Of a DNA stretch of 42,372 bases, positions 25,126-34,535 are shown one piece after another. Position numbers and translations under genes: made by a program. Position 1 is the first letter of the stretch. Every line of letters begins with the position of its first letter. The DNA lies in the NCBI GenBank assembly GCA_029262775.1, contig JAJCYR010000018.1, positions 1-42,372 of the forward strand. Direction: 5' to 3'. Source of the stretch: Bacteroidota bacterium. Lineage in GTDB: Bacteria; Bacteroidota; Rhodothermia; Rhodothermales; UBA10348. The notes beneath the pieces are model-generated. The model worked only from the letters and a program-made list of their open reading frames with translations. It was not told the origin of the DNA and made no database searches.

Positions 25126-26100
25126 CTATCGGATGGCCGTCTGGATGGTAATCCGGTGCAGGCCGCCGAGCGACGACCACGACGTGAACCCGTAATCGAC
25201 GGCCACGCGGCGCACGCGCACGCCCACGCCCGTCGACACGCCGGCCAGATCGAGGCGGGATTTTATTTTGAGTTCGTCATGGCGGCGGTGATTGTAGCCG
25301 AGGCGTATGCGGAACCCCTCCGAGAACTGGAATTCGGCCGCAGGAATGACGTGATAAAAAATGTTCGCGAGCGCCGTACTGCCATCCGGTCCTCCCTCAA
25401 GGTCATGCAGCCTGTAGGCGGTAACGGAGAAGAGCACAGGCAGGTGTTCCAGACGCTTTGTAATACCCAGTCGAAGGTCGGTGGGCACGTCGTCCCGGCG
25501 CGATCCGATGGAGGAGAGTACAACGCCGGCGTGTTGCAGCGTAATTCCTGCCGAAAAGCGCCGTTCCGGGTCATGATACAGGGCGCCGGCATCGACGGTG
25601 AGCGCCTGCGCTCCTTCCGAATCAATACTGTTGCGAAGCCAGTTGAGGTTTGTGCCGTAGCGCAGGCGCTCGCGGAGCGGTCGGGACACGCTGAGGGTAA
25701 CGCCCACATCGGACGCGCTGAACGTGCCCAGCCGGTTGCCGCTGGCGTCGAGCCGGTCCAGGTCGCCAAAACCCATGTACCGGATACCAAGAGCCGCCGT
25801 ACCCACGCGCTCGATGTTTCGGGCATAGGAGAGCCAGCCCCCGCTGATGTCCGATACGTGGTTCAGGTAGGTGAACTCGGCCGATCCGTGCATGGATGCG
25901 TCGAGCAGGGCAGGGTTCACGAACAGTCCTCCCGTACCGCGTGCAACGAGGGCCGGGTTGTGGCCCCCCAGACTGCTCGTCCGGGCCGATGCATCGAGCT
26001 GCGCGACGGGGAACGCTGCCGATTCGACCTGGGCGTGCGCATGGTGCGAGATCAGGCCACTGACCAACAGGAGTGCAGCAGGCAGGAGAAGGACACGCAT
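25126..26100 (-). CDS. porQ: Type IX secretion system protein PorQ
   Basis: A 324-residue outer-membrane beta-barrel protein of the PorQ/PorV (FadL-like) group. A signal peptide ends after HAHAQ (about residue 24). The N-terminal SARTSSLGGHNPALV and VNPALLD blocks, the GGWLSYARNIERVGTAALGIRYMGFGDL block and FSASDVGVTLSVSRPL match PorQ, which helps attach type IX substrates to the cell surface. The rest alternates as beta strands and ends in an aromatic-poor final strand ITIQTAIR. The frame runs further upstream, but MRVLLLPAALLL (26100) is the proper signal-peptide start. It is divergent from secA. Confidence 0.88.
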   Translation of the reverse strand: MRVLLLPAALLLVSGLISHHAHAQVESAAFPVAQLDASARTSSLGGHNPALVARGTGGLFVNPALLDASMHGSAEFTYLNHVSDISGGWLSYARNIERVGTAALGIRYMGFGDLDRLDASGNRLGTFSASDVGVTLSVSRPLRERLRYGTNLNWLRNSIDSEGAQALTVDAGALYHDPERRFSAGITLQHAGVVLSSIGSRRDDVPTDLRLGITKRLEHLPVLFSVTAYRLHDLEGGPDGSTALANIFYHVIPAAEFQFSEGFRIRLGYNHRRHDELKIKSRLDLAGVSTGVGVRVRRVAVDYGFTSWSSLGGLHRITIQTAIR

Positions 26101-26348
26101 GGGCGGTCGGTGGTACGGTTGAAGGGCTACGGTCGGGTTCAGCGCGCGCAGGGCGGACTGCGCGGGCGGCGGACTGCGCATATACCGGATTCGAACCATG
26201 TGGTTCTGCACGCGGGGTGTATGATGGGCGGCCCGGCGTAAAGGTCCTGCGAAGTGGGCACGAAATATGGCACTTCCGGGAACGACCCCCGAAGGCATCG
26301 CGTGTCAGCCGGATGCAAAGACTGCCCTGCATCATATATTGAGTCGTT

Positions 26349-29300
26349 ATGCTGAATTTGCTCAAGAAAGTATTTGGAGACTCCCAGGATCGTGCTGTCC
26401 AGCGGCTCTGGCCGCAGGTGCACCTGATCAATGAGGAGTATGAAAAGCTGGCTTCGCTTACCGATGAGGAAGTGCAGGCCAAAACGGTAGAATTCCGGGA
26501 GCGAATCCAGGCGGCACTTTCCGATATTGAAGCCGATCAGGGCCGAATCGAGGCCGAGCTCAAGGCCGGACACGAAGACGGAACCGAGGAGCGGCTCACG
26601 CTCGAAGACCGGCTGCGCATGTACGACGAACTCGATGCGCTCGATAAGGAATGGTATGACACGCTGGATGCGACGCTCAACGAGCTCCTCCCCGAGGTGT
26701 TCGCCGTTGCGAAAGATGCGTGCCGGCGTATGATCGGGCGCGAGTGGCAGGCAGGCGGGCAGCCGGTAGTATGGGATATGATCCCCTATGATGTACAGTT
26801 GCTTGGCGGTATTGCCATGCACGAAGGAAATATTTCCGAAATGAAGACGGGTGAGGGCAAGACGCTGGTGGCCGTCGCTCCGGTGTACCTCAATGCCCTG
26901 GCCGGTCACGGTGTCCACCTGGTCACGGTCAACCCGTACCTGGCGCAGCGCGATGCCGAGTGGATGGGGCCGGTCTATGAGTTTTTGGGCCTGAAAGTGG
27001 ACGTGATTGACAAGTTTGATCCGCATTCGCCGGGGAGAACGGCGGCCTACATGGCGGACATCACGTACGGTACGAACAATGAATTCGGTTTCGATTACCT
27101 GCGTGACAACTCGTTTGTGAACGATCCGGAGCATCTGCAGCAGCGCAAACACCATTTTGCCGTGGTCGATGAGGTCGATTCCGTCCTGATTGACGAGGCC
27201 CGGACGCCGCTCATTATTTCGGGGCCGGTGCCGGAATCGGACGAGACCCAATTTCACGATTTCAAGCCAGCCGTGGAACGGCTGGTCTATTCGCAGCAGA
27301 AGCGGGTGGCGGGTTTTGTGAGCGAGGCCGAGAAACTGCTCGCAGAGCGCGACGAGCTGCTCAAGGCGGGCAAGAACAAGGAGGCGTCAGCAGCCGAGAG
27401 TGAGGCCGGCCTGGCGCTGTTGCGAGCCCACAGGGGGTATCCCCGCAACAAGAAGCTGCGCAAATTGCTGCAGGAACCGGGTGTAGAGCAGCTCAGGCAG
27501 AAGACGGAATTTCTGTATCTGCAGGACAACGCCAAAAACATGCCCATCGTGGATCAGGAAATGCATTTTTCCTACGATGAGAAGCAGCGCTCCATCGAAA
27601 TGAGCGACATGGGCCGGGAGTTCATTGGCAAGGCAGCCGGTAAGGATCAGAACATGTTCATCCTGCCGGATCTGGGAGAGGAGGTGGCGCAGCTCGAAAA
27701 GCAGAACATGGACGAACAGACCAGGCTCGAAAAGGAGCTCGCTGCTGACACGTCGCTCACTGAGGACAAGCGCCAGAATAAGCTGGAAAATGACGTCCGC
27801 GTGCTGCGCAACAACCTGGCCGACCAGAAGCGGGAGCTCTACGCGCGCTACGCCGACGCCGCATCGCGCCTGCACGCCATTGAGCAGCTGCTCAAGGCCT
27901 ACATCCTGTTCGAGAAGGACACCGAGTACATTGTCCAGGATGACAAAATCCAGATTGTTGACGAGCACACGGGGCGTGTCCTCTCTGGACGCCGCTATTC
28001 GGACGGACTCCACCAGGCCATTGAGGCCAAGGAGGGTGTCAAGATCCAGGCCGCCACGCAGACCTACGCCACGGTCACATTGCAAAACTATTTCCGCCTC
28101 TACCACAAGCTGGCGGGTATGACAGGCACGGCCGAGACCGAGGCCGAAGAGTTTTTCAAGACGTACAAGATGGAAGTTGTTGTCGTGCCGACCAACGAGC
28201 CCATTGTTCGGAAGGACCTGGACGACCTCGTCTTCCGGACCAAGCGGGAAAAAATCAACGCCGTCATCCTGAAAATCCAGGAATATCACGAAAAGGGGCA
28301 GCCGGTACTGGTCGGTACAACGAGCGTCGAGGCGTCCGAAATGTACAGCCGCATGCTCACGCGCGCCGGAGTCCGGCACAATGTGCTCAACGCCAAGCGG
28401 GACCGGGCAGGGGCCGAGGCGCTGATTGTGTCCGAGGCGGGTCAGCAGGGCGGCGTGACTATTGCCACCAACATGGCCGGTCGTGGTACGGATATCAAGC
28501 TGGGAGAGGGCGTCCGCGAGCTTGGAGGTCTTGCCATCATTGGCACGGAGCGGCACGAGAGCCGGCGAATTGACCTGCAGCTCCGCGGACGAAGCGGCCG
28601 TCAGGGCGATCCAGGGGAGAGCCAGTTCTATATCTCCTTGGAAGACAACCTGATGCGGCTCTTCAGCTCAGACCGTGTGGCGAAGGTCATGGACCGGCTC
28701 AACCTCGAAGAAGGGGCCGTTATTACTCACCCGTGGGTGAACAAGAGTATTGAGCGGGCCCAGTCAAAGGTGGAGCAGAACAACTACGGCATCCGCAAGA
28801 GGCAACTCGAATACGATGACGTGCTCGATGCGCAGCGCAAGGTGATCTACGAGCGCCGGGCGAATGCGCTGCGTGGACAGCGCCTGGCCGGCGATCTGCT
28901 CGACATGCTGCGCCACATGATCAGTGAAATGGTGGGTCGCCACTACGGGGACGGCAACCTGGACGAACTCCGCGAGGAACTGCTGCGTGTGCTGGCCCTC
29001 GATTTCGAGGTGGATCACGAAACGTTTGCCCGCCTGGGCGAAGATGGGGTGGCTGATCGCATTTACGATGAGGCGGTGGCGTATTACACCCGTAAGCGCG
29101 ACGCCCTGGCCCGGCCCTTCTTCGAGAGCATGAAGAATCTGGCCGAAAGCGACCGCGAGAACAAGCCGGAGAAAGTCTTCATCGACTTCACCGATGGGCG
29201 CAAGGCCATCCGGGCCGTCGTATCGATAGAAGACGCCCTGTCCTCGGACGGGCAGGAGGTCAACGATGCGCTTGAGCGCGTGGCCATGCTGACCTACATC

Positions 29301-29735
29301 GACTCGCATTGGACGGAGCACCTGCGCAACCTGGACGAGGTCAAGGAGGGGATCGGGCTGCGCGCCTACGGACAGCGCGATCCGCTGATTGAGTACAAAA
29401 TGGAGGCCTATGGTCTGTTTGCTGACATGATCGATTCGGTCAACAAGGAAACCGTCTCGTTCATTTTCCGCTCTGGTCCACTCGTTGGCCGGTCATCCGA
29501 GGCCAGCACGCGCGCCCGGCAGAGCCGCCTCGATCCGCGACGCGCCAAGACGCAGCACGACTCCATTTCGCCCTCATACGGCGTGGGTGCGGGAGGCAAC
29601 GGACGGCAGGCCGCAGCCGCTGCCGACCCCACCGCCAAAGCTGCACCGGTTACGATTGAGGACAAGGTGGGTCGAAATGATGCCTGCCCTTGTGGCAGCG
29701 GGAAGAAATACAAACATTGTCATGGTCGACAGTAG
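26349..29735 (+). CDS. secA: Preprotein translocase ATPase SecA
   Basis: A 1128-residue motor that drives proteins through SecYEG. Walker A is MKTGEGKT (about 165-172), the DEAD-type box is VVDEVDSVLIDEA (about 272-284), and the NBD2 motifs include TNMAGRGTDIKLG, ERHESRRIDLQLRGRSGRQGD. A long, charged insertion of coiled-coil type lies at about 318-520, as in Bacteroidota SecAs, making it longer than the usual 850-900 residues. The C-terminus ends in the zinc motif CPCGSGKKYKHCHG, used for SecB or ribosome contact. recN starts three bases after its stop. Confidence 0.97.
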   Translation: MLNLLKKVFGDSQDRAVQRLWPQVHLINEEYEKLASLTDEEVQAKTVEFRERIQAALSDIEADQGRIEAELKAGHEDGTEERLTLEDRLRMYDELDALDKEWYDTLDATLNELLPEVFAVAKDACRRMIGREWQAGGQPVVWDMIPYDVQLLGGIAMHEGNISEMKTGEGKTLVAVAPVYLNALAGHGVHLVTVNPYLAQRDAEWMGPVYEFLGLKVDVIDKFDPHSPGRTAAYMADITYGTNNEFGFDYLRDNSFVNDPEHLQQRKHHFAVVDEVDSVLIDEARTPLIISGPVPESDETQFHDFKPAVERLVYSQQKRVAGFVSEAEKLLAERDELLKAGKNKEASAAESEAGLALLRAHRGYPRNKKLRKLLQEPGVEQLRQKTEFLYLQDNAKNMPIVDQEMHFSYDEKQRSIEMSDMGREFIGKAAGKDQNMFILPDLGEEVAQLEKQNMDEQTRLEKELAADTSLTEDKRQNKLENDVRVLRNNLADQKRELYARYADAASRLHAIEQLLKAYILFEKDTEYIVQDDKIQIVDEHTGRVLSGRRYSDGLHQAIEAKEGVKIQAATQTYATVTLQNYFRLYHKLAGMTGTAETEAEEFFKTYKMEVVVVPTNEPIVRKDLDDLVFRTKREKINAVILKIQEYHEKGQPVLVGTTSVEASEMYSRMLTRAGVRHNVLNAKRDRAGAEALIVSEAGQQGGVTIATNMAGRGTDIKLGEGVRELGGLAIIGTERHESRRIDLQLRGRSGRQGDPGESQFYISLEDNLMRLFSSDRVAKVMDRLNLEEGAVITHPWVNKSIERAQSKVEQNNYGIRKRQLEYDDVLDAQRKVIYERRANALRGQRLAGDLLDMLRHMISEMVGRHYGDGNLDELREELLRVLALDFEVDHETFARLGEDGVADRIYDEAVAYYTRKRDALARPFFESMKNLAESDRENKPEKVFIDFTDGRKAIRAVVSIEDALSSDGQEVNDALERVAMLTYIDSHWTEHLRNLDEVKEGIGLRAYGQRDPLIEYKMEAYGLFADMIDSVNKETVSFIFRSGPLVGRSSEASTRARQSRLDPRRAKTQHDSISPSYGVGAGGNGRQAAAAADPTAKAAPVTIEDKVGRNDACPCGSGKKYKHCHGRQ

Positions 29736-29738
29736 GTT

Positions 29739-31469
29739 GTGCTCCACACCCTCCACATCCGGGATCTTGCACTGATCGAAGCGCTCGACATTGAGTTCGG
29801 GCGTGGGCTGAACATTGTGACGGGAGAGACGGGGGCCGGAAAGTCCATTCTGGTAGGCGCCATGAAGCTCATTCTGGGCGACAGGGCATCGACCGACGTA
29901 GTCCGGCCGGGCGCCAAACGGGCCGTCGTGGAGGGGACCTTTCTGCTGGACGATGACACCGGTGCGGCGCGGGCCGTTCGGCGCATTCTCGCGGAGAACG
30001 ACATTGACATGCAGCCGGAGCTGATCCTGCGCCGGCAGGTGTCGGCAACCCAGAGCCGGGCGTTCATCAATGACACGCCTGCGACGGTATCGCTGCTGCG
30101 CGACGTGGCAAGTCAGCTCGTCGACCTGCACGGGCAGCACGAGCACGTGTCGCTGCTTCGCACGGAACATCATCTGGATCTGGTCGATGCGTTCGGTATG
30201 CTCGGCGAGGAGGCCGCAGCCTGCAGCAGGGCCTACGACGAGGCGCGCACGCTGCATGAGCGGCGGGAAAAGGTGCGGGCCATGGCCGGTGAGCTGCAGC
30301 GCGAACGGGATGTGTTACAGTTCCAGATGGAGGACATTGACGCCGTGGCGCCCGTCGAGGGAGAGGAGGATGACCTCGAGGAGGAGCGTCGCCGCATGGA
30401 GTATGCCGAGCGGCTCTTCGGCCTGACGGCGCGCCTCCAGGCACTGCTCTACGACGGGGAGCCGGCAGTCAACGACCTGCTGGCCGAGGTCACGTCCCTG
30501 CTTCAGGAAGCGACGCGCATAGACCTGGCATTTGAGAGCACGCTCCAGGAAATGATTTCGGCGCAGATCATGGCTGGCGAAGCGGCCTCGTTCGCGCAGG
30601 AATACCAGAGTGACATTGATTTCAACGAGGAGCGCCTGGAGTTCATCCGGTCGCGGCTCATTGCCATCGATCGGCTCAAACGCAGGTACGGCGGCACGCT
30701 TGAGGCGGTGCTGGCGTTTCGCGAGGATATTGGCGAGCGCTTCGAGATGGCCTCCGATGTGGAGGGCACGCTCGCGCGGCTCGGCGAGGAGTTTGGGGCG
30801 GCCTGCCGCCGGCTTTCGGACGCCGCTTTTGCGGCGTCGGCCGCCCGGCGGCAGGCCGCCGAGACCATGTCGGCCCTCATCGTGGAGCAGCTCGCCGGGC
30901 TTGGCATGCCCAGCAGCCGGTTCGACGTACGGTTCGAGCACCGGGAACGCGAGGACGGCTGGGCGACGCATCCGGTGTCGGGAGCGAGCCTGGAGGCCGG
31001 ACGCCGCGGCGTGGACCATGCCAGCTTCATGATTTCCACGAATCCGGGCATGGACATGATGCCGCTTTCGCGCGTGGCATCGGGCGGCGAGATGAGCCGG
31101 ATCATGCTCGCCATGAAATCCATCCTTGCGCGCGCAGACGAATTACCGGTGCTGATTTTCGATGAGATCGATACCGGTGTTTCGGGCGCCGTAGCGCAGC
31201 GCGTGGCGGACACGCTGCGGGCCCTTTCGGGGCATCACCAGGTCATTGCCGTTACACACCTGCCGCAGGTTGCCGCATCGGGCCATACCCATTTTACGGT
31301 CGAAAAGCACGTCGAGGCGGCTGGGTCGGGCGAAATTACCCGTACGGTGGTGCGGCGGCTGAGCGACCGGGAGCGCGAGCGCGAAGTAGCGGCCCTGCTT
31401 TCGGGAGAACACATTACGGAGACGGCGCTTGCCGGAGCGCGCGAACTGCTCGCCGCCCGGCTCGACTGA
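29739..31469 (+). CDS. recN: DNA repair protein RecN
   Basis: A 576-residue SMC-like ATPase acting early in double-strand break repair. Walker A is GETGAGKS near 29-36, and the dimer motif QLVDLHGQHEHVSLL follows. Two long coiled-coil arms run from about 150 to 380. The signature SGGEMSRIMLAMK, Walker B LPVLIFDEIDTGVSG and the ITHLPQVAA-like VTHLPQVAASGH lie near the C-terminus. It starts at GTG 29739, three bases after secA, so expression is probably linked to secA. Confidence 0.95.
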   Translation: MLHTLHIRDLALIEALDIEFGRGLNIVTGETGAGKSILVGAMKLILGDRASTDVVRPGAKRAVVEGTFLLDDDTGAARAVRRILAENDIDMQPELILRRQVSATQSRAFINDTPATVSLLRDVASQLVDLHGQHEHVSLLRTEHHLDLVDAFGMLGEEAAACSRAYDEARTLHERREKVRAMAGELQRERDVLQFQMEDIDAVAPVEGEEDDLEEERRRMEYAERLFGLTARLQALLYDGEPAVNDLLAEVTSLLQEATRIDLAFESTLQEMISAQIMAGEAASFAQEYQSDIDFNEERLEFIRSRLIAIDRLKRRYGGTLEAVLAFREDIGERFEMASDVEGTLARLGEEFGAACRRLSDAAFAASAARRQAAETMSALIVEQLAGLGMPSSRFDVRFEHREREDGWATHPVSGASLEAGRRGVDHASFMISTNPGMDMMPLSRVASGGEMSRIMLAMKSILARADELPVLIFDEIDTGVSGAVAQRVADTLRALSGHHQVIAVTHLPQVAASGHTHFTVEKHVEAAGSGEITRTVVRRLSDREREREVAALLSGEHITETALAGARELLAARLD

Positions 31470-31476
31470 ACCGGGC

Positions 31477-31508
31477 ACACCCATTTTGCACCTGTTTACA
31501 CCCATTTT
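31477..31508. repeat. Direct repeat ACACCCATTTT in the recN-pgm gap
   Basis: Identical 11-mers at 31477-31487 and 31498-31508, 21 bp apart, fill most of the 47-bp gap. They end nine bases before the phosphomutase start and could be a small duplication or a binding site. Confidence 0.5.
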
Positions 31509-31516
31509 TCGCACCC

Positions 31517-32917
31517 ATGCTCGATCGACATCAGATTTCATTTGGAACGGATGGTTGGCGCGCGGTCATTGCCGACGGCTTTACGCTCGATAACCTGGAG
31601 CGGGTGGCGATGGCCACCGCCGAGTGGGTACGCGAGACGTACGGGGCCGATCGTCCGGTGGTGCTCGGGCACGATACCCGCTTTGGCGGACGCATTTTCA
31701 CAGAGCACGTAGCGCGCGTTTTGGCATCCGAAGGCCTTGCTGTCGTCGTAGGACGGGGCGTGACGGCGACGCCCGTGGTCAGTTGGGCGGTGCAGGACCG
31801 GGGGGCGAGCGCGGGGGTCGTGATCACTGCGAGCCACAATCCGCCCGAATACAGTGGCTTCAAGATCAAGGGGCATTTCGGCGGATCGGCGCTGCCCGCC
31901 ATGGTGGCCGATGTGCAGCGTCGCATTCGGCCGTGGGAGGAGCGTACGTTCGCGGTCGCGGCCGGCTCCGTCCAGGAAGAGGACCTGAACGCCGGCTATT
32001 TTGATCATGTGCGCGCGCGCATCGATGTCGAGGCCATTCGGCACGCCGGACTGCGCATTGTGCACGACGCCATGCACGGCGCCGGGATGGGCATGTATGC
32101 GGCGCTGCTCGGAGAGGAGCACGTGGTGGGCGTGCGCTCGGACGTGAACCCGTCGTTCGGGGGCGTTGCGCCCGAACCCATTGAACGGAATCTGGAGGTG
32201 CTGCCGTCACAGATCCTCAAGCATGGTTGTGACGCGGGCATTGCCAATGACGGCGACGCCGACCGGATCGGAATGTTCGACGAGAAGGGGCAGTACGTGG
32301 ATTCACACCGGATTCTGGCGCTGCTCGTGTCCTACCTCGCAGAAGAGAAGGGGCTCACGGGCACGATTGTCAAAACGTTTTCGACGACCGACATGCTCAA
32401 TGCCATGGCGCGCGACCTGGATCTGCCCATTGTCACGACGCCCATCGGATTCAAATACATCGGCGAGAAGATCCTGGAGGGCGATGTTCTGGTCGGCGGA
32501 GAGGAGTCGGGTGGCATGGCCGTCAAGGGCCATATTCCGGAGCGGGACGGGATCTTCATTGGCCTGCTCGTGCTCGAAATGATGGCGCGACGGGGAAAAC
32601 CCCTCAGCCGCCTCGTTGGAGAGCTCTTTGAGCGCTGGGGGCCTCATGCCTATGCCCGGACCGACGCGCATACAACGCCTGCCAAAAAAGAGGCCCTGCT
32701 GGAGCGGCTCCGCTCGGGTGGCGGCTTGACGGAGATCGCGGGCGAGCCCGTGACATCGGTATCGGACCTGGACGGCTACAAGCATCGCACGGCTCGGGGG
32801 TGGCTCCTGATCCGTCCCTCCGGCACGGAACCTGTACTGCGCATTTACGCTGAGGCGCCGACGGAATCAGAGGCCAAGGCGATGGTGGCCGATGCCACCC
32901 GGCAGGCCGGAATCTGA
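31517..32917 (+). CDS. Phosphoglucomutase/phosphomannomutase family enzyme
   Basis: A 466-residue alpha-D-phosphohexomutase with the four family sites: the phosphoserine in ITASHNPPEYSGFK (Ser106), the metal loop NDGDADRIG (Asp245, Asp247, Asp249), the sugar loop GGEESGG, and the phosphate-binding RPSGTEP near the C-terminus. It would interconvert 1- and 6-phosphates of glucose, mannose or a related sugar; the exact sugar is not set by sequence. A 24-bp tandem duplication spans its stop codon. Confidence 0.92.
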   Translation: MLDRHQISFGTDGWRAVIADGFTLDNLERVAMATAEWVRETYGADRPVVLGHDTRFGGRIFTEHVARVLASEGLAVVVGRGVTATPVVSWAVQDRGASAGVVITASHNPPEYSGFKIKGHFGGSALPAMVADVQRRIRPWEERTFAVAAGSVQEEDLNAGYFDHVRARIDVEAIRHAGLRIVHDAMHGAGMGMYAALLGEEHVVGVRSDVNPSFGGVAPEPIERNLEVLPSQILKHGCDAGIANDGDADRIGMFDEKGQYVDSHRILALLVSYLAEEKGLTGTIVKTFSTTDMLNAMARDLDLPIVTTPIGFKYIGEKILEGDVLVGGEESGGMAVKGHIPERDGIFIGLLVLEMMARRGKPLSRLVGELFERWGPHAYARTDAHTTPAKKEALLERLRSGGGLTEIAGEPVTSVSDLDGYKHRTARGWLLIRPSGTEPVLRIYAEAPTESEAKAMVADATRQAGI

Positions 32918-32963
32918 GCCTTTCGGCAGGCTGGAATCTGAGCCTTTCGGGGTTGCCGGAATC
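32901..32963. repeat. 24-bp tandem repeat spanning the phosphomutase stop codon
   Basis: The 24 bases 32901-32924, which include the TGA stop at 32915-32917, are repeated at 32925-32948 with one change, and a partial third copy follows to about 32963. The period keeps the frame, so a second TGA stands ready behind the first. Confidence 0.85.
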
Positions 32964-32970
32964 CAGTCCG

Positions 32971-33612
32971 TCAGCGGCTCTTCAGCAGCTCGGCGAGCTC
33001 GGAGAGCATCATGGCCGTGGCGCCCCAGACCACGTGTCCCTCAAAGTCAAAGTGGGGGACCTGCCGCTTTACGCGACCCAAACGCCGCGTGTGCATGCTG
33101 CGGCGCTCGGGAGTGGTCAAATCCCGTGCTGGCACCCCGAACAGGTGTGCCACCTCGTCGGACCGCGCCGAAAGGTCCGCCTCGCGCCGCATCACTCCCA
33201 CGAACGGATGCACGTGGAACCGAGACGGAATCACATAAAGCGGCGTGAGTGCTCCCAGTATGAAGACGTCATCCGGGGGAATCAGGACTTCCTCGTGCGT
33301 TTCCCGAAGCGCAGTTTCCACGAGTGTTTCCCCGGCCTCGTGGCGCCCTCCAGGCAGAGCCACCTGACCGGCGTGCTGGTTCATGCCCGTGGGCCGGACG
33401 GTCAGCAGCAGGCGACTACCATACTGAGCGTCCGGGTAGAAGAGAGCCAGAACGGCTGCATCCCGCGGAGGAGGATCGTTGGGAGGCGGTTTCATGTGGT
33501 CCATCCGGTCCAGGGGTGCCATGCGCAACTGGGCATCGCGGCCTGGCAGGGGTTGCCGGCTTACGGCCGCTTTCAGTGCGCCCGCAAAATCATCGAATGA
33601 CGGCGTAATCAT
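32971..33612 (-). CDS. Nudix hydrolase, CoA pyrophosphatase type
   Basis: A 213-residue protein. The CoA-diphosphatase signature RLLLTVRPTGMNQHAGQVAL precedes PGGRHEAGETLVETALRETH and the EEV metal site, the Nudix box; Leu follows where Gly is usual at the box end. The family splits CoA or acyl-CoA to 4'-phosphopantetheine and 3',5'-ADP. Its start lies inside the 3' end of the upstream exported-protein gene (23-bp overlap), so the two are probably translated together. It is convergent with the phosphomutase. Confidence 0.88.
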   Translation of the reverse strand: MITPSFDDFAGALKAAVSRQPLPGRDAQLRMAPLDRMDHMKPPPNDPPPRDAAVLALFYPDAQYGSRLLLTVRPTGMNQHAGQVALPGGRHEAGETLVETALRETHEEVLIPPDDVFILGALTPLYVIPSRFHVHPFVGVMRREADLSARSDEVAHLFGVPARDLTTPERRSMHTRRLGRVKRQVPHFDFEGHVVWGATAMMLSELAELLKSR

Positions 33613-34333
33613 GGAATTCAGCTTTCTGGAAGAGCTGTACCGTCACGGAGCGCATGCGCCGTGGGCTGCGCACCTCTCCCCGCACGGTCTGGCTCACGGG
33701 GACATCGACACCTTCAACGCGGGACATCTCCGAGCGGATGGTGATGCCTCTGCCACGCTCCATCACAATCCGGTGTTCCAAGACTGCGAGGTAACCGGTT
33801 TCGGCCTCGAACCAGAGGGTCACCTCGTGGAGTTGCGGACCCGGTCGTCTGTCGCGTATGAGTGGGGGCCGCCCGTCATCCATGCGCCCTCTGACTACCT
33901 CGAAGGTCCCCTCGCGGGTCGTTTCCGTTCCTGAACGCGGAGCCATGCGCGCCGACTGCAGGATCATGGCCGGGAGCATTATGTTTTCAGTCAGTCGTGA
34001 CACGGCGGGAGAACTGAGGCCGCTCAGCCGCCGTTCAATCAGGACGCTGCGCGGCGGATCTACAACTTCTCCGTCGAGCGCGAGGGAAATCAGTGTGCGG
34101 ACCGGGGCATGGCCGCGGTCCATGCGCAGTTCGTAGACTGATTCTACCCGCCTTGTGGTCGGCCCGGAAACGAACTCCATGTCCGATGCGGCGCGCACCG
34201 TAATGCGTTTGATGTCCGCGAGTGTGGCGCGCTGCTCCTCAAGCCAGGTCGCAAACACATCTGGCGGCACCTGGGCTGCGACCGGCTGCACTGCCAGTAC
34301 GGCCTGCACCGCCAGTACAGCCAGCAGGTACAT
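33590..34333 (-). CDS. Exported protein of unknown function
   Basis: A 247-residue protein with a clear signal peptide (MYLLAVLAVQAVLAVQPVAAQ). The mature part alternates hydrophobic and charged residues in beta-like strands (SVYELRMDRG, HEVTLWFEAETGYLAVLEHRIVM, GVDVPVSQTVRGEV), somewhat like LolA/LolB-fold or outer-membrane lipid-carrier proteins, but I cannot assign it. The frame is open to 34537; ATG 34333 is chosen because it begins the signal peptide. It overlaps the Nudix gene and is divergent from a response regulator 202 bp away, which may control it. Confidence 0.65.
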   Translation of the reverse strand: MYLLAVLAVQAVLAVQPVAAQVPPDVFATWLEEQRATLADIKRITVRAASDMEFVSGPTTRRVESVYELRMDRGHAPVRTLISLALDGEVVDPPRSVLIERRLSGLSSPAVSRLTENIMLPAMILQSARMAPRSGTETTREGTFEVVRGRMDDGRPPLIRDRRPGPQLHEVTLWFEAETGYLAVLEHRIVMERGRGITIRSEMSRVEGVDVPVSQTVRGEVRSPRRMRSVTVQLFQKAEFHDYAVIR

Positions 34334-34448
34334 CGGGTATGCGGTAGGTGTTCGCACGGTTGGAACGGGATGTGTGGGCAACAGAAGGTGCGGAAAACAG
34401 GACGTGTTCAGCGGTTCAATGCGTGGTACTCCGCGGGCCTGGTGCGGG

Positions 34449-34468
34449 TTGTCACGAAAGTATGACAA
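34449..34468. promoter_or_regulatory. Inverted repeat TTGTCA-N8-TGACAA, candidate operator
   Basis: A perfect 6-bp inverted repeat with an 8-base spacer lies in the 202-bp region between the divergent exported-protein gene and the response regulator. Its position suits an operator for either gene. Confidence 0.4.
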
Positions 34469-34535
34469 TTTGCGCGGCATCGGAATACGGGAAGGCGATG
34501 CTGTATTTTCTGCGTAGTCCCACCCTACGTGCGCC

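Noticed and set aside
26139-28556. Long minus-strand frames under secA
   Set aside because: Shadows of the secA reading frame; no known motifs.
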